The position numbers and the translations under genes are program-made. Shown piece after piece: positions 1-6,945 of a DNA stretch of 37,233 nucleotides. The notes under the pieces are model-generated. The model was given only the letters and a program-made list of their open reading frames with translations. It did not search any database and was not told the DNA's origin. Where the stretch lies: the NCBI GenBank assembly GCA_948760655.1, contig CAQBKK010000003.1:1-37233 (forward strand), in the 5' to 3' direction. The DNA is from an uncultured Bacilli bacterium. GTDB taxonomy: Bacteria > Bacillota_I > Bacilli_A > RF39 > UBA660. Position 1 is the first letter of the stretch. Every line of letters begins with the position of its first letter.

Positions 1-236
1 CTGGGATAGTCCCTTTTAACACATTGAATTCTTTTTCTTCTTCATACAAAGCATAGGTTCTATATAAAGTGATAGCTCCAAGTACCGCTAGTATTCCTAC
101 AATAGAACCTATAATCATTTTCTTTTGTTTTTGGTTTTTGTTAAACCTTTCTAAACCTTCTGGGTTTCCTTTACTTAATGTACCCCCCCCCCAGAAGACT
201 TTTTCTGGTTGGGAGGTTTTTTCCTATTTTTTTCAT
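1..236 (-). CDS. Phase-variable membrane-anchored surface protein, copy A (5' end only, OFF)
   Basis: This is the first part of a gene that runs off the left edge. The ATG at 236-234 follows a GAGGAGG-type ribosome site. Read as written, translation gives about 20 residues and hits TAA at 173-171, because the C10 run on the + strand at 183-192 (G10 in the gene) is one base out of frame. With 9 or 12 G the frame stays open to base 1: a short basic N-terminus (KNLPTRKSLL, Gly run, TLSKGN), a lysine-rich stretch, one membrane helix (GSIVGILAVLGAITLY), then an outward segment (ALYEEEKEFNVLKG). The protein is closely related to the gene at 17821-19135. Function is unknown; a membrane-anchored extracellular protein is inferred from the single N-terminal helix. 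The interruption could also be a homopolymer sequencing error. Confidence 0.7.
183..192 (-). repeat. Poly-G tract (G10), putative slippage switch, copy A
   Basis: Ten C on the + strand, so ten G in the coding strand, 15 codons after the start of copy A. A count of 9 or 12 G keeps the downstream frame open; 10 or 11 gives a stop within a few codons. An inverted repeat CCAGAA-N6-TTCTGG abuts the tract. G runs of this length are known slippage hot spots in contingency genes. Confidence 0.75.
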
Positions 237-292
237 TTCTTTTCCTCCTCTATTATAGTCATTATTCTATCATAATAAACTAAAATTTGCTA

Positions 293-321
293 TTGTTTTT
301 TTACTTCAATTTTTTTATAAT
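293..321 (+). promoter_or_regulatory. Promoter of candidate antitoxin RNA 1
   Basis: TTGTTT at 293-298, a 17-base spacer, and TATAAT at 316-321. It points into the 3' end of the minus-strand toxin transcript, so initiation near 328 would give an RNA antisense to the toxin mRNA. The -35 box is weak. Confidence 0.5.
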
Positions 322-324
322 AAA

Positions 325-361
325 AATGTAAGTGTTACCAATTTGGATAACGCCTTACATT
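325..361 (-). terminator. Terminator hairpin of toxin mRNA 1
   Basis: Arms AATGTAAG (325-332) and CTTACATT (354-361), with further internal pairing of GTTA/TAAC. On the minus strand it is followed by a TTTTTATT tail, so it should end the toxin transcript. A T7 run on the other side means it could also act on + transcripts. Confidence 0.6.
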
Positions 362-430
362 GTTTTTTTGAAGACGCTATGCCTTTATCATGTAATTTAT
401 TATGTGGTTTTGGTCTAGCGTCTGTTTTTT
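328..430 (+). ncRNA. Candidate antisense (antitoxin) RNA 1 of a type I toxin-antitoxin locus
   Basis: The predicted RNA starts after the promoter at 293-321 and ends at a hairpin with arms AGACGCTA (372-379) and TAGCGTCT (416-423) followed by a T run (425-430). It converges on the toxin gene at 429-515 and covers its entire 3' untranslated region. It carries the hairpin at 325-361 at its 5' end. No ORF in it looks real. The role is inferred from geometry and from the matching layout at 32596-32914. Confidence 0.5.
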
Positions 431-515
431 ATATTAGTCGATGCAATGCAACAACTAACATAACTATAATTACTAAAAGAATATATACAATTCTTTGCAT
501 ATGTTCTTTGTTCAT
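429..515 (-). CDS. Small hydrophobic peptide, candidate type I toxin 1 (28 aa)
   Basis: ATG at 515-513, TAA at 431-429. A strong AGGAGGTG ribosome site lies 8 bases upstream. The peptide has a short polar N-terminus (MNKEHMQR), one hydrophobic helix (VYILLVIIVMLVVAL) and a short end HRLI. That is the size and shape of membrane-acting type I toxins, though I cannot place it in a named family (Fst, TxpA, Hok). It has its own promoter (625-653), a structured 5' leader complementary to its 3' end, and a convergent antisense RNA. The peptide at 32739-32822 has the same architecture and a similar MNK start but a different helix. Toxicity is inferred. Confidence 0.6.
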   Translation of the reverse strand: MNKEHMQRIVYILLVIIVMLVVALHRLI

Positions 516-590
516 AACTTCTTCACCTCCTACTTTTCAAAACCCCCTGATTTAAAAATCTTCGTGTTTTTACTCGTAGAATTTAAAGTA

Positions 591-618
591 GTAAGGCGCC
601 ACCTCTTTGGTAACACGG
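591..618 (-). promoter_or_regulatory. 5' leader element complementary to the toxin 1 mRNA 3' end
   Basis: In the toxin mRNA, this leader contains GTGTTACCAA and then CGCCTTAC. The 3' untranslated region contains GTAAGGCG (358-351) and then TTGGTAACAC (341-332). The blocks are exact complements in nested order (10 and 8 bp), spaced about equally, so the 5' and 3' ends of the mRNA can zip together. This resembles the end-to-end folding known for Hok and AapA toxin mRNAs. Confidence 0.65.
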
Positions 619-624
619 TTCACT

Positions 625-653
625 ATTATAAACGAAATGTTCTCCCTTTCTAA
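625..653 (-). promoter_or_regulatory. Promoter of toxin gene 1
   Basis: A perfect TATAAT -10 (625-630) with a weak TTAGAA -35 (648-653), spacer 17. Transcription would begin just before the leader element at 591-618. Confidence 0.5.
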
Positions 654-690
654 GAAAAAACGTTCATCAAATATCGACAGTTTTTTACAC

Positions 691-720
691 TAAAAAAGCT
701 TAACCATAACGATTAAACTT
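691..720 (-). terminator. Terminator of the alaS operon
   Basis: Minus-strand hairpin AAGTTTAA / TTAAGCTT (8 pairs including one G-U) followed by a run of T, directly after the alaS stop codon. Confidence 0.7.
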
Positions 721-721
721 T

Positions 722-2470
722 TTATTTTTCTTCTAAAACAGCTTTAATTCTTCTTACACCAGCGCTACTTGCTTCTTCTTTTTTTATTTTAAATGTTCCT
801 AGAACACTTGTATTTTCTACATGAGGTCCTCCACAAAGTTCTTTGGATACTTCTCCTATTGAATAAACGGTTACAATATCAGGATACTTTTCTATAAACA
901 TGCATTCAGCACCTGATTTTATTGCTTCTTCTTTTTTCATTTCTTCTACGGTTACAGGAATTCCTTCTTGAATCCATTGGTTCACCAATTTTTCTGTTTC
1001 TTGTTTTTCTTCATCGCTTAATTTATGGTCACAACTAAAATCAAAACGCATTCTCTCACTCGTAATATTACTTCCCTTTTGATGAACGTCTGCACCTATT
1101 ACTACTTTTAAGGCAGCATTTAGTAAATGGGTTGCAGTATGGTATTTTGTTTCCACTTCGCTATTCCCAGCAAGTCCTCCTTTAAATTTCCCTTGAGAGG
1201 CTGTCCTAGATAATTCTTGATGCTCTTTGAATTTTTCATTAAATCCTGCTGTATCTACTTTTAAACCTAGCTCAGTTGCTAACTCTTCTGTAAGTTCAAT
1301 AGGAAAACCATATGTATCGTATAAATGAAAGGCTGTAATAGCATCAATATCTTCTTTATTTCGAGTGGCTTTCTCAAATTCTCGCAATCCTTTTTCTAGT
1401 GTGCGATTAAACTTTTCTTTTTCATTCTTTAAAACTTCTAAAACAACGTTTTCGTTATCTTCTAGCTCTTTATAATATTTTTTGTATTTATTTAAAATAA
1501 TCGTGGCAATTTGTTTTTCCCAATCACTATTTATATCTATACCAAGTCGTTTGGCATGACGAATTGCTCTTCTTATAAGTCTCCTTAAAATATAGCCTTG
1601 ATCGGTATTGCTAGGGCGAATACCTGCTGGGTCGGCGCTAATAAATACAGCGGTACGAATATGATCAGCAATTATTCTCATACTTTTTTCATTACCTTCG
1701 TAAGGAAGGCTTGAAATCGTAGAGATTGTTTCAATCACATCTTTCCAAATACTTGATTTGTAATTGTCGTCGACTCCTTCTAATATAGAAACTGTTCTTT
1801 CTACCCCCATACCTGTATCTACATTTTTCTTTGGAAGTTCTGTTATACCACCATCTTCGTCTTTATAAAACTCCATAAAAACATTGTTCCAAATTTCTAC
1901 CCAACGATTATCTTCTGGGTCAAAAACTTTTGGAATTTCTTCTTTACTTCTCCAGTAAAAAATTTCGGTATCGGGTCCACATGGCCCAGATTCTCCAGCA
2001 ATCCAAAAATTATCTTCTACTGTTTTAGCAATTCTTACATCAGGTATCCCTAACTCTCGCCATTTATTATAACTTTCTTCATCAAATGGAATCGAATCAC
2101 TTCCCGCATAAACAGTCACTGCTAATTTTTCTTTAGGAATATGTAAAACTTCGGTTAAAAACTCAAAGCTCCAAGCAATACTTTCGTTCTTAAAATAATC
2201 TCCTAGACTCCAGTTGCCTAACATTTCAAAAAAAGTTTGGTGCGTTGAATCTCCTATAATATCTAAATCATTGGTACGAATACATTTTTGGTAATCACAC
2301 AATCTTGTTCCATAAGGATGTGTCTGCCCTGTTAAATACGGAATTAATGGTTGCATTCCTGCTACATTAAATAATACCGATGGGTCATTTTCTGGTACTA
2401 CTGGAGCACTTGGTATTTGTTTATGTCCTTTACTTACAAAAAAATCAATATATAAATCTTTTAAATTCAT
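722..2470 (-). CDS. alaS: Alanine--tRNA ligase, short form lacking the C-terminal domain
   Basis: Attaches alanine to tRNA-Ala in the cytoplasm. The N-terminal half is a class II catalytic core (DPSVLFNVAGMQPLIPYL near residue 30; CDYQKCIRTNDLD near 60). Residues about 455-570 form the editing domain, with the HTATH zinc/hydrolysis motif and CGGPH. The protein stops right after the editing domain (SSAGVRRI) at 582 aa, where bacterial AlaRS is usually about 870 aa. The DHHA1 and C-Ala domains are absent, and a terminator follows at once, so this is not a recent frameshift. It lies 79 bases downstream of a nucleotide kinase in the same T-box(Ala) operon. ATG start with an AAGGAGAG ribosome site. 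Confidence 0.95.
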   Translation of the reverse strand: MNLKDLYIDFFVSKGHKQIPSAPVVPENDPSVLFNVAGMQPLIPYLTGQTHPYGTRLCDYQKCIRTNDLDIIGDSTHQTFFEMLGNWSLGDYFKNESIAWSFEFLTEVLHIPKEKLAVTVYAGSDSIPFDEESYNKWRELGIPDVRIAKTVEDNFWIAGESGPCGPDTEIFYWRSKEEIPKVFDPEDNRWVEIWNNVFMEFYKDEDGGITELPKKNVDTGMGVERTVSILEGVDDNYKSSIWKDVIETISTISSLPYEGNEKSMRIIADHIRTAVFISADPAGIRPSNTDQGYILRRLIRRAIRHAKRLGIDINSDWEKQIATIILNKYKKYYKELEDNENVVLEVLKNEKEKFNRTLEKGLREFEKATRNKEDIDAITAFHLYDTYGFPIELTEELATELGLKVDTAGFNEKFKEHQELSRTASQGKFKGGLAGNSEVETKYHTATHLLNAALKVVIGADVHQKGSNITSERMRFDFSCDHKLSDEEKQETEKLVNQWIQEGIPVTVEEMKKEEAIKSGAECMFIEKYPDIVTVYSIGEVSKELCGGPHVENTSVLGTFKIKKEEASSAGVRRIKAVLEEK

Positions 2471-2549
2471 TTTTTTCTCTCCTTCTTTTTTCTCATTTCT
2501 TTTTTAGTTACAATTGTATTTTTCTCATTTGCATACGATTTTCCCACTA

Positions 2550-3080
2550 TCAAATCAAGGATTTTACTATTTCTTTAGCAATTGATTCTATTCCTTCTTT
2601 ATTCTCATCATTTACATTATAATCAAAGCCAGTGTAATTTTCTAACTCCGTTTCTGTAATATGATTTTTTTCTTCTTCTGTTAAGTTATAGTCACGAAAA
2701 TGGTTGTTTACTTTTATGGTAATGATTTCTTTGTATTTTATTTTTATATCTTCTATTTCTCTTCTTAAACGCACATCACTTATGACTACTAAATCAAAAT
2801 ATTCTTCATAAATTCGAAAATCTTCTAATATTCTTCTTGTAAAAAAATGTTCATCTTTCCATTCCTCTCGTATTTTAGAACCTATATCTTGTAAAAATTT
2901 ACGAGGTTTCTTAGCACGATTCCCATCATACCCAAGAATTTCTTTGGCATACATTTTAATATATTTACTGTATTCGGTTTGTAATGCACGCACTCCTTTT
3001 TCTTTTGTGAAAGTTATTATTCTTTCTCCTAAATATGTTTTTCCACTTCCCGCTCGTCCTGCTATGAGTATAATTTTCAT
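2550..3080 (-). CDS. P-loop nucleotide kinase, dNMP-kinase-like
   Basis: A 176-aa P-loop kinase. The Walker A motif GRAGSGKT lies near residue 10, and VVISDVRLRREIE near 100 fits the substrate-binding/DxR segment of phage-type deoxynucleoside monophosphate kinases. The start is the ATG at 3080-3078, which has a GAAAGGAGAG ribosome site; a longer frame back to 3134 would run into the T-box terminator and is rejected. It is the first gene behind the T-box(Ala) leader and is followed by alaS with no terminator between them, so it should respond to uncharged tRNA-Ala. Substrate is inferred; other small (d)NMP kinases are possible. Confidence 0.6.
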   Translation of the reverse strand: MKIILIAGRAGSGKTYLGERIITFTKEKGVRALQTEYSKYIKMYAKEILGYDGNRAKKPRKFLQDIGSKIREEWKDEHFFTRRILEDFRIYEEYFDLVVISDVRLRREIEDIKIKYKEIITIKVNNHFRDYNLTEEEKNHITETELENYTGFDYNVNDENKEGIESIAKEIVKSLI

Positions 3081-3099
3081 AAGTCTCTCCTTTCTAAAA

Positions 3100-3275
3100 T
3101 AAAAAATACCACAAATTGTCCTTGTAAGGAGCAATTCTGCGGTACCATCCTTTAGTTTACTTAATTTATTGATAACGAGTTTCCCCGATTAATCTCAGAC
3201 AAGTAGCATTTTTTAAAAATTTCAATGCAAGAATTCCACCCAGCTCTTACTCTCTATAAAATACTTTTTTTAAAA
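3100..3275 (-). promoter_or_regulatory. T-box leader, alanine specific
   Basis: The minus strand carries the T-box core GGATGGTACCGC (3150-3139) and a stem I with the GGTGGAA loop region. The specifier reads GCT (Ala), followed by ACTT as in the Thr leader at 13203-13370. The transcription terminator is a long hairpin (3143-3108; ACCGCAGAATTG / CAATTTGTGGT plus CCTT/AAGG) followed by T6. Uncharged tRNA-Ala should favour readthrough into the kinase and alaS. Confidence 0.88.
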
Positions 3276-3294
3276 CCTCTTCTCTTACAAACGA

Positions 3295-4428
3295 TTAATT
3301 ATTTGGAAAAATTGAATATTTACTTCTAACAAATTCCCATATTACTTTTAATAATGCAATACAAGGCGTTGCTAAAATCATTCCTACTATACCAAAGAAA
3401 TGTCCAAAAAGCAATAGTCCTATCATAATCGTTACAGGGTGTAATTTCATTGTTTTACTCATAACAATTGGTTGTAAAATAAAGTTTTCTACACATTGAA
3501 CAATTATACAAATAATAAGAATCATTACTCCAATGAATGTATTTTGACTAAACCCAATAACAACTGCAACCGCACCACCGATATATGGACCTATATAAGG
3601 AATTAAATCTGTAATTCCACAGAAAAGTCCAAACAAAAGTGGAGCTTGTAAACCAACTATTGCAAAGCCAATGGAATCACAAACAAATACCATTGTAGCA
3701 ATTAAAAGGGTTCCGTTTACACTTTTTCTTACTTCTCCACCAATATTGTTAAGTAACACTTGTGCCTCAAACTGACGTTTTTTAGGAAGAAGATTTAAAA
3801 AATGTTTACTAATGGCATCAAAATCAAATAACATATACAGTCCGATAAATAATCCTAGACCAATCGTTACCATGCTTGAGAATAAATTGACTAATAGATT
3901 TAAAACCGTTGTTGGGAAAGTGGTTGTAAATTCTGCTACTTTTAATTCTAATGTTGCCATTACATTATTTTTGATTGTATTTACATCCATGCCTTCTACT
4001 TTTGAGAATTTTAAGAAAAAGTTATTAATTGTTTCTTTTATTTCTCCAAAAATACTTGGGATGTTACTAATTAATTCATTGATTTGGGTATAAATGGTTG
4101 GTACAAGTACTCTTAAAAATACAAAAATCACTGCTATAAAAATAGCATAGATTAAAATAGAGCCATAAATTCTTGGTATTCCTTTGCTTTCTAATTTTTT
4201 TACTATAGGATTAAATAACCAAGCAATCACAAATCCAATGAATAATGGAGATAATACTCCTAGAAAACTTAAAACAAATTTCAACACTCCTAATTCTTTT
4301 ATTAAAAATACACATACAGATACAATACTTGCTAGTAACAAAAAGTAAAACAAATGTAATATTTTTGATGACATACTAACAACTTCATTGATTCCTTCAA
4401 TATTTAATTCTTTTTTCTTTTTTTCCAT
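3295..4428 (-). CDS. AI-2E family transporter (PerM/YtvI-like membrane protein)
   Basis: A 377-aa integral membrane protein of the AI-2 exporter family. After a polar N-terminus come about eight hydrophobic segments. Family signatures include SPLFIGFVIAWLFNPIVKKL near residue 60 and the C-terminal block GITDLIPYIGPYIGGAVAV followed by NFILQPIVMSK and HPVTIMIGLLLFG. The family exports varied small molecules; the substrate here is unknown. Its ATG overlaps the miaB stop by one base (TAATG), so it is translationally coupled to miaB. Confidence 0.88.
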   Translation of the reverse strand: MEKKKKELNIEGINEVVSMSSKILHLFYFLLLASIVSVCVFLIKELGVLKFVLSFLGVLSPLFIGFVIAWLFNPIVKKLESKGIPRIYGSILIYAIFIAVIFVFLRVLVPTIYTQINELISNIPSIFGEIKETINNFFLKFSKVEGMDVNTIKNNVMATLELKVAEFTTTFPTTVLNLLVNLFSSMVTIGLGLFIGLYMLFDFDAISKHFLNLLPKKRQFEAQVLLNNIGGEVRKSVNGTLLIATMVFVCDSIGFAIVGLQAPLLFGLFCGITDLIPYIGPYIGGAVAVVIGFSQNTFIGVMILIICIIVQCVENFILQPIVMSKTMKLHPVTIMIGLLLFGHFFGIVGMILATPCIALLKVIWEFVRSKYSIFPNN

Positions 4429-5849
4429 TAAACTTCTATCCTTTCTTGCACCACTTCACCGTCTAAACTAAAACTTTTACCAGTATTTATTTTTATAGGT
4501 ACTATTTTACCAATTAAATCTTTACTTCCATTAATATTTATTAGTTTCATAGTATCAGTATACCCATATATTTTATTTTTATCTTTTTCATTTTCTCCTA
4601 AAATAAGGACTGGAACAATTTTTCCTTCTAATTTCTTATTGTTTTCTAAGGAATACTGGTTCACTAGTTCATTGAGTCTTTGTAGTCTTTTTTCTTTTTC
4701 TTCTAATGTTACTGTATCTTTTATTAAACTTGCTGGTGTTCCTTCGCGTGGACTGTAAATAAAAGTAAACGCTGAATCAAACTGACAGGTATTTACTACC
4801 TCCAAGGTTTCTAAAAAATCACTTTCTGTTTCGTTTGGAAATCCTACAATAATATCGGTCGTAATACTACACGCAGGGATTTTTTCTTTAATTGAATGAA
4901 ATAGTTTGATATATTCTTCTTTTGTATATCGTCTTCCCATTTTACGCAAAATTTCATTACTTCCGCTTTGTAGTGGCAAATGGATATAAGGCATAATGTT
5001 CTCATATTTTGCAATTACCTCAATCATTTCCTCTGTAAAATCCCAAGGATGACTAGTTACAAAACGAATTCTGTCTATTTTTGTTTTGGCAACACTTTCG
5101 AGTAAATCTTTAAAATTATACCCATACTCCAAATCTTTTCCATAAGCATTAACGTTTTGCCCAAGTAGAGTTATTTCTTTGTATCCTTGTTCTTTTAAGT
5201 CTTCTACTTCGCAAACAATATTTTCTATCTTTCTACTTCTTTGTTTTCCTCTTGTATAGGGAACAATACAATACGTACAAAATTTATCACATCCATACAT
5301 GATATTTACCCAAGCGGTAATCTTAGAATCTCTACTATAGGGAATACCTTCGTAAACATCGCCTTCGATACTATATACTTCGATGTTTTGTTTGTTATTC
5401 TCCTGTTTTAAAATAAGTTCTGCTAGTTCACTAATATTGTGGGTACCAAAAACAATATCAACGTAAGGATGTTTTGTTTTTATTTCCTCGACAACATTCT
5501 CTTCCTGGCTCATACATCCTCCAATAGCAATTATGAGGTCTCTTTTTTCTCTTTTTAAATGTTTACAGCGTCCTAAATATCCAAACACTTTGTCATGGGC
5601 ATTTTCTCTTATCGCACATGTATTTAATACTACAATATCACTCTCTTCTAAAACAAGAGTTTCGGTGTATCCCAAAAGTTCTAAATACTTTCTTATTTCT
5701 TCTGAGTCGTGCATATTCATTTGACAGCCATACGTTTTTAAAAAATATTTTTTACCAATAAATTTTTTAGGAATATCTAAATCTACTTCTATCTCTTTTA
5801 CTTCTTTATTGGAACGCTTTCTGGCTTCTTTTAAATTGGGTAAATGCAT
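4428..5849 (-). CDS. miaB: tRNA-2-methylthio-N6-dimethylallyladenosine synthase
   Basis: Radical-SAM methylthiotransferase that modifies A37 of tRNAs reading UNN codons. An N-terminal UPF0004 domain starts at KKYFLKTYGCQMN, with its cluster cysteines in YGCQMN, LNTCAIREN and IGGCMSQEE. The radical-SAM motif CDKFCTYC lies near residue 190, followed by the HLPLQSGS block and a C-terminal TRAM domain. Length is normal (473 aa). I chose the ATG at 5849, which sits about 8 bases after GGAAG, over an upstream GTG at 5858. A TATAAT -10 lies at 5877-5872 with only a weak -35. Coupled to the AI-2E transporter downstream. Confidence 0.95.
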   Translation of the reverse strand: MHLPNLKEARKRSNKEVKEIEVDLDIPKKFIGKKYFLKTYGCQMNMHDSEEIRKYLELLGYTETLVLEESDIVVLNTCAIRENAHDKVFGYLGRCKHLKREKRDLIIAIGGCMSQEENVVEEIKTKHPYVDIVFGTHNISELAELILKQENNKQNIEVYSIEGDVYEGIPYSRDSKITAWVNIMYGCDKFCTYCIVPYTRGKQRSRKIENIVCEVEDLKEQGYKEITLLGQNVNAYGKDLEYGYNFKDLLESVAKTKIDRIRFVTSHPWDFTEEMIEVIAKYENIMPYIHLPLQSGSNEILRKMGRRYTKEEYIKLFHSIKEKIPACSITTDIIVGFPNETESDFLETLEVVNTCQFDSAFTFIYSPREGTPASLIKDTVTLEEKEKRLQRLNELVNQYSLENNKKLEGKIVPVLILGENEKDKNKIYGYTDTMKLININGSKDLIGKIVPIKINTGKSFSLDGEVVQERIEV

Positions 5850-5924
5850 GAATATCACTTCCTTCCCTTTTATTATAGCACGCTTAGTAGGATTTCTCTA
5901 CTATTCACTACTCACTATTTACTA

Positions 5925-6884
5925 TCACGTTAATTCTTCATATATTTTTCTTAATTCACTTACATCTCTTTTTTGTTTAAGTAATCGTCTTCTGGCGTTT
6001 TCACTTGCTTTACGAACCCCTTCTTCCGATGTTAAAGTTGGATATCTATGAGATTGTACAATCTCTTCTAATGTTTTTTTCTCTTTATATCCACAACGAG
6101 TTTCAAAAATTTCTTGATTTCTTTTGGATGGAATTTCAATCTTTATATATATCTCATTTGTTTGTTTTCTTAATAAATATTTTTCTACCAAATCAAGTTC
6201 TTCCTCTGTTTTTATTTTTAAAACATTACATTCCTTATCTTTCGGATTAAACGGGATTTCTAAATAAGAAGGAAGTAGAAAAAGAATGAAAAAAGACAGT
6301 TTACGTTCTGATAAAATTTCATCACAAAATACCCCTAATGTAAAAATAAGATGATAAATTTCTTCAAACAAGGAATAGAAGGAAATAGGAATTCCAGCAA
6401 ATATATTTTCAAATTCTTGTACAGAAACAGAAGATACATTTTTTCGAAATAAAATATATTTTGTAAGGCATTTTAGCAATTTATGTTCTTCCCACCCAAA
6501 GTAATTACCCGTAGAAAAATCACTTGGCCATATGGATTTAGCTAAATATTCAAAAAAGAAAATTTTAAAAAAGTCTGAATAATATTTTATCCTCATTAAT
6601 CCACCCTCAGATAGAAATTTGAACCAAATTTCAAAACTGGTAGCTATAATATCTTCCATATCGACGACACTAGATGAACAATAAATAGCTAAAGAAGACT
6701 TCAATTGTTCATATAAAACATACATTGTTCCAAAAATTAGAGTATCTTTTATTTCCTTTTTTTCTTCTTCGTTTTCACATTGAACCATTTTTAAATACAA
6801 TTTTTTTGCTTCTTGTAAAGATAGCTGTTTATTCTTTTTGAATGGTTCATACCATTCTTCTAAAATCTTACTATTTTTTAACAC
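5925..6884 (-). CDS. Divergent sigma-70-like protein
   Basis: A 319-aa protein not clearly in a named family. The last 70 residues look like sigma region 4: the run CGYKEKKTLEEIVQSHRYPT, then LTSEEGVRKASENARRRLLK, matches the layout of a helix-turn-helix that reads -35 boxes (TLEEI, T.E.VR, A..RL). An N-terminal helical stretch with DMEDIIATSFEIWFKFL fits region 2, where a DLIQEG-like segment is usual. The middle is unrecognised. GTG start 8 bases after GAGGGG, with a strong own promoter (6914-6942). The assignment rests on pattern only; a non-sigma DNA-binding protein is possible. Confidence 0.45.
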   Translation of the reverse strand: MLKNSKILEEWYEPFKKNKQLSLQEAKKLYLKMVQCENEEEKKEIKDTLIFGTMYVLYEQLKSSLAIYCSSSVVDMEDIIATSFEIWFKFLSEGGLMRIKYYSDFFKIFFFEYLAKSIWPSDFSTGNYFGWEEHKLLKCLTKYILFRKNVSSVSVQEFENIFAGIPISFYSLFEEIYHLIFTLGVFCDEILSERKLSFFILFLLPSYLEIPFNPKDKECNVLKIKTEEELDLVEKYLLRKQTNEIYIKIEIPSKRNQEIFETRCGYKEKKTLEEIVQSHRYPTLTSEEGVRKASENARRRLLKQKRDVSELRKIYEELT

Positions 6885-6913
6885 GAAAAAATCCCCTCTT
6901 TTTATGGGAATTT

Positions 6914-6942
6914 ATTCTACTAGAGGAAGCAAAAAATGTCAA
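6914..6942 (-). promoter_or_regulatory. Promoter of the sigma-like gene
   Basis: TTGACA (6942-6937), a 17-base spacer, and TAGAAT (6919-6914), about 30 bases before the GTG start. One of the best vegetative-type promoters in the window. Confidence 0.8.
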
Positions 6943-6945
6943 ATT

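Larger units (their letters stand above)
1..254 (-). repeat. 5' cassette repeat, copy A (homologous to 18899-19154)
   Basis: From the ribosome site through the G tract, the membrane helix and the following linker, this stretch matches 18899-19154. The match is nearly exact around the G10 tract and its flanking hairpin and more divergent in the membrane segment. It is a paralogous gene start, not an insertion sequence; no terminal repeats or transposase are seen. Confidence 0.75.

Noticed and set aside
69..275. + strand ORF over the surface-protein cassette
   Set aside because: Shadow of the minus-strand gene; low-complexity translation and no ribosome site.
343..555. + strand ORF across toxin locus 1
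   Set aside because: Antisense to the toxin gene and its terminators; no ribosome site.
3081..3134. N-terminal extension of the nucleotide kinase
   Set aside because: Overlaps the T-box terminator hairpin; a good ribosome site marks ATG at 3080.
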